The notes beneath the pieces were generated by a model. It was not told where the DNA came from. It made no database searches and saw only the letters and a list, made by a program, of their open reading frames with translations. From Lysobacterales bacterium (lineage in GTDB: Bacteria > Pseudomonadota > Gammaproteobacteria > Xanthomonadales > Xanthomonadaceae): a stretch of DNA of 5,574 nucleotides. Of this stretch, positions 4,190-5,574 are shown piece by piece; positions within the stretch are counted from its first letter, which is position 1; each line of letters opens with the position of its first letter. Made by a program: the position numbers and the translations under genes. The stretch is taken from NCBI GenBank assembly GCA_015655035.1, contig JAATFS010000235.1, forward strand, positions 1 through 5,574, in the 5' to 3' direction.

Positions 4190-5574
4190 ATGAGGCATAC
4201 GACTCTGCACGCTTCACTGACTTGGATACTGCGACACACCACGCAGCAGGGCATCAGGCTCACGACGGCAGCGGCGTTCGCCGGTGGCCTGGCGATGGGG
4301 ATCGCTCCGCTCGCCAGTGCACAACAGCCTCCGCAGGCGCAGCGGACCACGCATGATTTCGATGTTTCGGCTGGCCCGCTCAGCGCGGCGCTGCTGCGCT
4401 TCGGCACGCAATCGGGTCTGCAGTTCAACGTCGACAGCAAGCTGACCGACGGCAAGCGCAGCGCCGGCGTGCACGGTAAATACTCGATAGAGGGAGGACT
4501 GGCCGAGTTGCTGGCTGGCAGCGGCCTGACCTTCCGTTTCGCCGGGCCGCGCACCGTGGTGATCGAGACCCTTCCCGACGTCGGCGGTGCGCGCGTGCTG
4601 GGGCCGCTGCGGGTCGAAGGCGCGGGCGCCGGCTCGGCCATCAGCGATGTCAATGGCGTCAATGGCAGTACCGACATCACCGCCACCGAAGGTACCGGCA
4701 GCTACACCAGCGGCGCGCTCGGCATCGCCAGCAAGACCGCGCTGTCGATCAAGGACACTGCGCAGTCGGTCAGTGTCATCACGCACCAGCGCATGATCGA
4801 GCAGAACATCACCGATTTCGCGCAGCTGATGAACCAGGCCACCGGCATCAGTACGATCACTACCGGCAACGGCCCGCTGCAGGCCGAATACTATTCGCGC
4901 GGCTTTCGCATCCAGCGCATGCAGCTCGATGGTGGCGCGCCGCTGGATATCGCGGACGAGAATTTCGGAATGGTGCCGCAGCTGGACATGGCGATCTACG
5001 ATCATGCCGAGATCCTGCGTGGCGCCGATGGCCTGTTCAACGGCTATGGCGATCCCGGCGGCGTGATCAGCCTGTCGCGCAAGCGCCCGCTGGATCATTT
5101 CCAGACCGTCGTCGAAGCGCAGGTCGGGAGCTGGGCCAACTACCGTGCGACGCTGGATGTCACCGGCCCGCTGGCGCAGCAGGGCCGGTTGCGTGGCCGT
5201 GGCGTACTGGTCTGGCAGGACCAGAACTATTTCTACGACGTGGCCAGCAACAGGAAAAAACTGGCCTACGGCGTACTCGAATACGACCTGACCCCGTCCA
5301 CGGTGGTCAGTGCCGGCGTCAGCTACACCAAGCAGGATTCGGTGCCGGCCGTGAGCGGCCTGCCACGCTATTACAACGGCGACGACCTGAACCTGTCGCG
5401 CAGTACCAGCTTCACGCTGCCATGGAACCGGTATGCGTTCGATACCACCGAGGTATTCGGTCGGGTCGAGCAGACGCTGGGCGAATACTGGAACCTCAAG
5501 CTCAACGCCGCGCATACCAAGCAGGAGCGTTCCTGGATATATGGCGGCGTCAGCGGCGCGGTCAATCCCGTCAC
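4190..5574 (+). CDS. TonB-dependent siderophore-type receptor with STN signalling domain (3' truncated by window end)
   Basis: Outer-membrane ligand-gated transporter of the FpvA/FhuE/FecA kind. The first 461 residues are present; the family usually has about 750-850. A long signal peptide (1-44) ends ASA-Q. The STN domain spans about 53-126 (HDFDVSAGPLSAALLRFGTQ... LAELLAGSGLTFRF...VVIE) and marks a transducer that signals to FecR. A Gly/Ser/Ala-rich linker (127-181) contains VLGPLRVEG at 136-144, a plausible TonB box. The plug is about 182-300: DTAQSVSVITHQRM, EYYSRGF at 233-239, LDGGAPL, and RGADGLFNGYGDPGGVISL at 277-295. Barrel strands begin near 303 (VEAQVGSWANYRATLDVTGPL). The plug pattern fits siderophore receptors, and hydroxamate-type ligands are common among close families, but the ligand cannot be told from this sequence. 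ATG 4190 has AGGGGA 5 nt upstream. The gene has its own candidate promoter (4050-4080). Confidence 0.93.
   Translation, partial: MRHTTLHASLTWILRHTTQQGIRLTTAAAFAGGLAMGIAPLASAQQPPQAQRTTHDFDVSAGPLSAALLRFGTQSGLQFNVDSKLTDGKRSAGVHGKYSIEGGLAELLAGSGLTFRFAGPRTVVIETLPDVGGARVLGPLRVEGAGAGSAISDVNGVNGSTDITATEGTGSYTSGALGIASKTALSIKDTAQSVSVITHQRMIEQNITDFAQLMNQATGISTITTGNGPLQAEYYSRGFRIQRMQLDGGAPLDIADENFGMVPQLDMAIYDHAEILRGADGLFNGYGDPGGVISLSRKRPLDHFQTVVEAQVGSWANYRATLDVTGPLAQQGRLRGRGVLVWQDQNYFYDVASNRKKLAYGVLEYDLTPSTVVSAGVSYTKQDSVPAVSGLPRYYNGDDLNLSRSTSFTLPWNRYAFDTTEVFGRVEQTLGEYWNLKLNAAHTKQERSWIYGGVSGAVNPV

Noticed and set aside
4138..4356. 72-codon + strand ORF overlapping the receptor start
   Set aside because: It overlaps the signal peptide and STN coding region in another frame, lacks a ribosome site and has no recognisable features.
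4214..5515. 433-codon open frame on the minus strand across the receptor
   Set aside because: The + strand encodes an unmistakable STN/plug/barrel receptor. The antisense frame is a shadow of its codon bias, with no domain or ribosome site that I can recognise.

Overview
The window reads as GC-rich gammaproteobacterial chromosome, most likely Xanthomonadales (Xanthomonas, Stenotrophomonas, Lysobacter or Rhodanobacter relatives). The reasons are the strong G/C third-position bias, the protein types, and a leading non-coding block whose minus-strand reading contains ALFERSEFGRRP. I recall that string from spurious short ORFs scattered through such genomes. The genus is an inference.

Layout: 1-355 holds no convincing gene. 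It contains a large imperfect palindrome (5-129), a G-tract cluster (188-217) and a candidate promoter (231-261). From 356 to 3970 five genes run on the + strand in a tight series: exbB (TTG start at 356), exbD (11-nt overlap with exbB), tonB (6-nt gap), a FecI-type ECF sigma factor (1-nt overlap with tonB) and a FecR-type anti-sigma/sensor (54-nt gap to the preferred start). A 219-bp intergenic region (3971-4189) holds two compact inverted-repeat structures and a second candidate promoter. From 4190 to the window end runs the first 461 codons of a TonB-dependent siderophore-type receptor with signal peptide, STN signalling domain, plug and the first barrel strands. Its 3' end lies outside the window.

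Together the genes form a self-contained cell-surface-signalling iron uptake module. The outer-membrane receptor binds its ligand and uses the STN domain to signal to periplasmic FecR. FecR releases or activates the cytoplasmic sigma factor, which directs transcription. ExbB-ExbD-TonB supplies proton-motive energy for transport and for signalling. The unusual part is that the energising motor shares an apparent operon with the sigma/anti-sigma pair.

The most interesting signal is a shared bipartite motif, GGTTGTCA-N16-GCATTA. It occurs once upstream of exbB (231-260) and once upstream of the receptor (4050-4079) with identical spacing. It is the best candidate for the promoter recognised by the encoded sigma factor. 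If so, the sigma factor switches on its own operon, the TonB motor and the receptor together.
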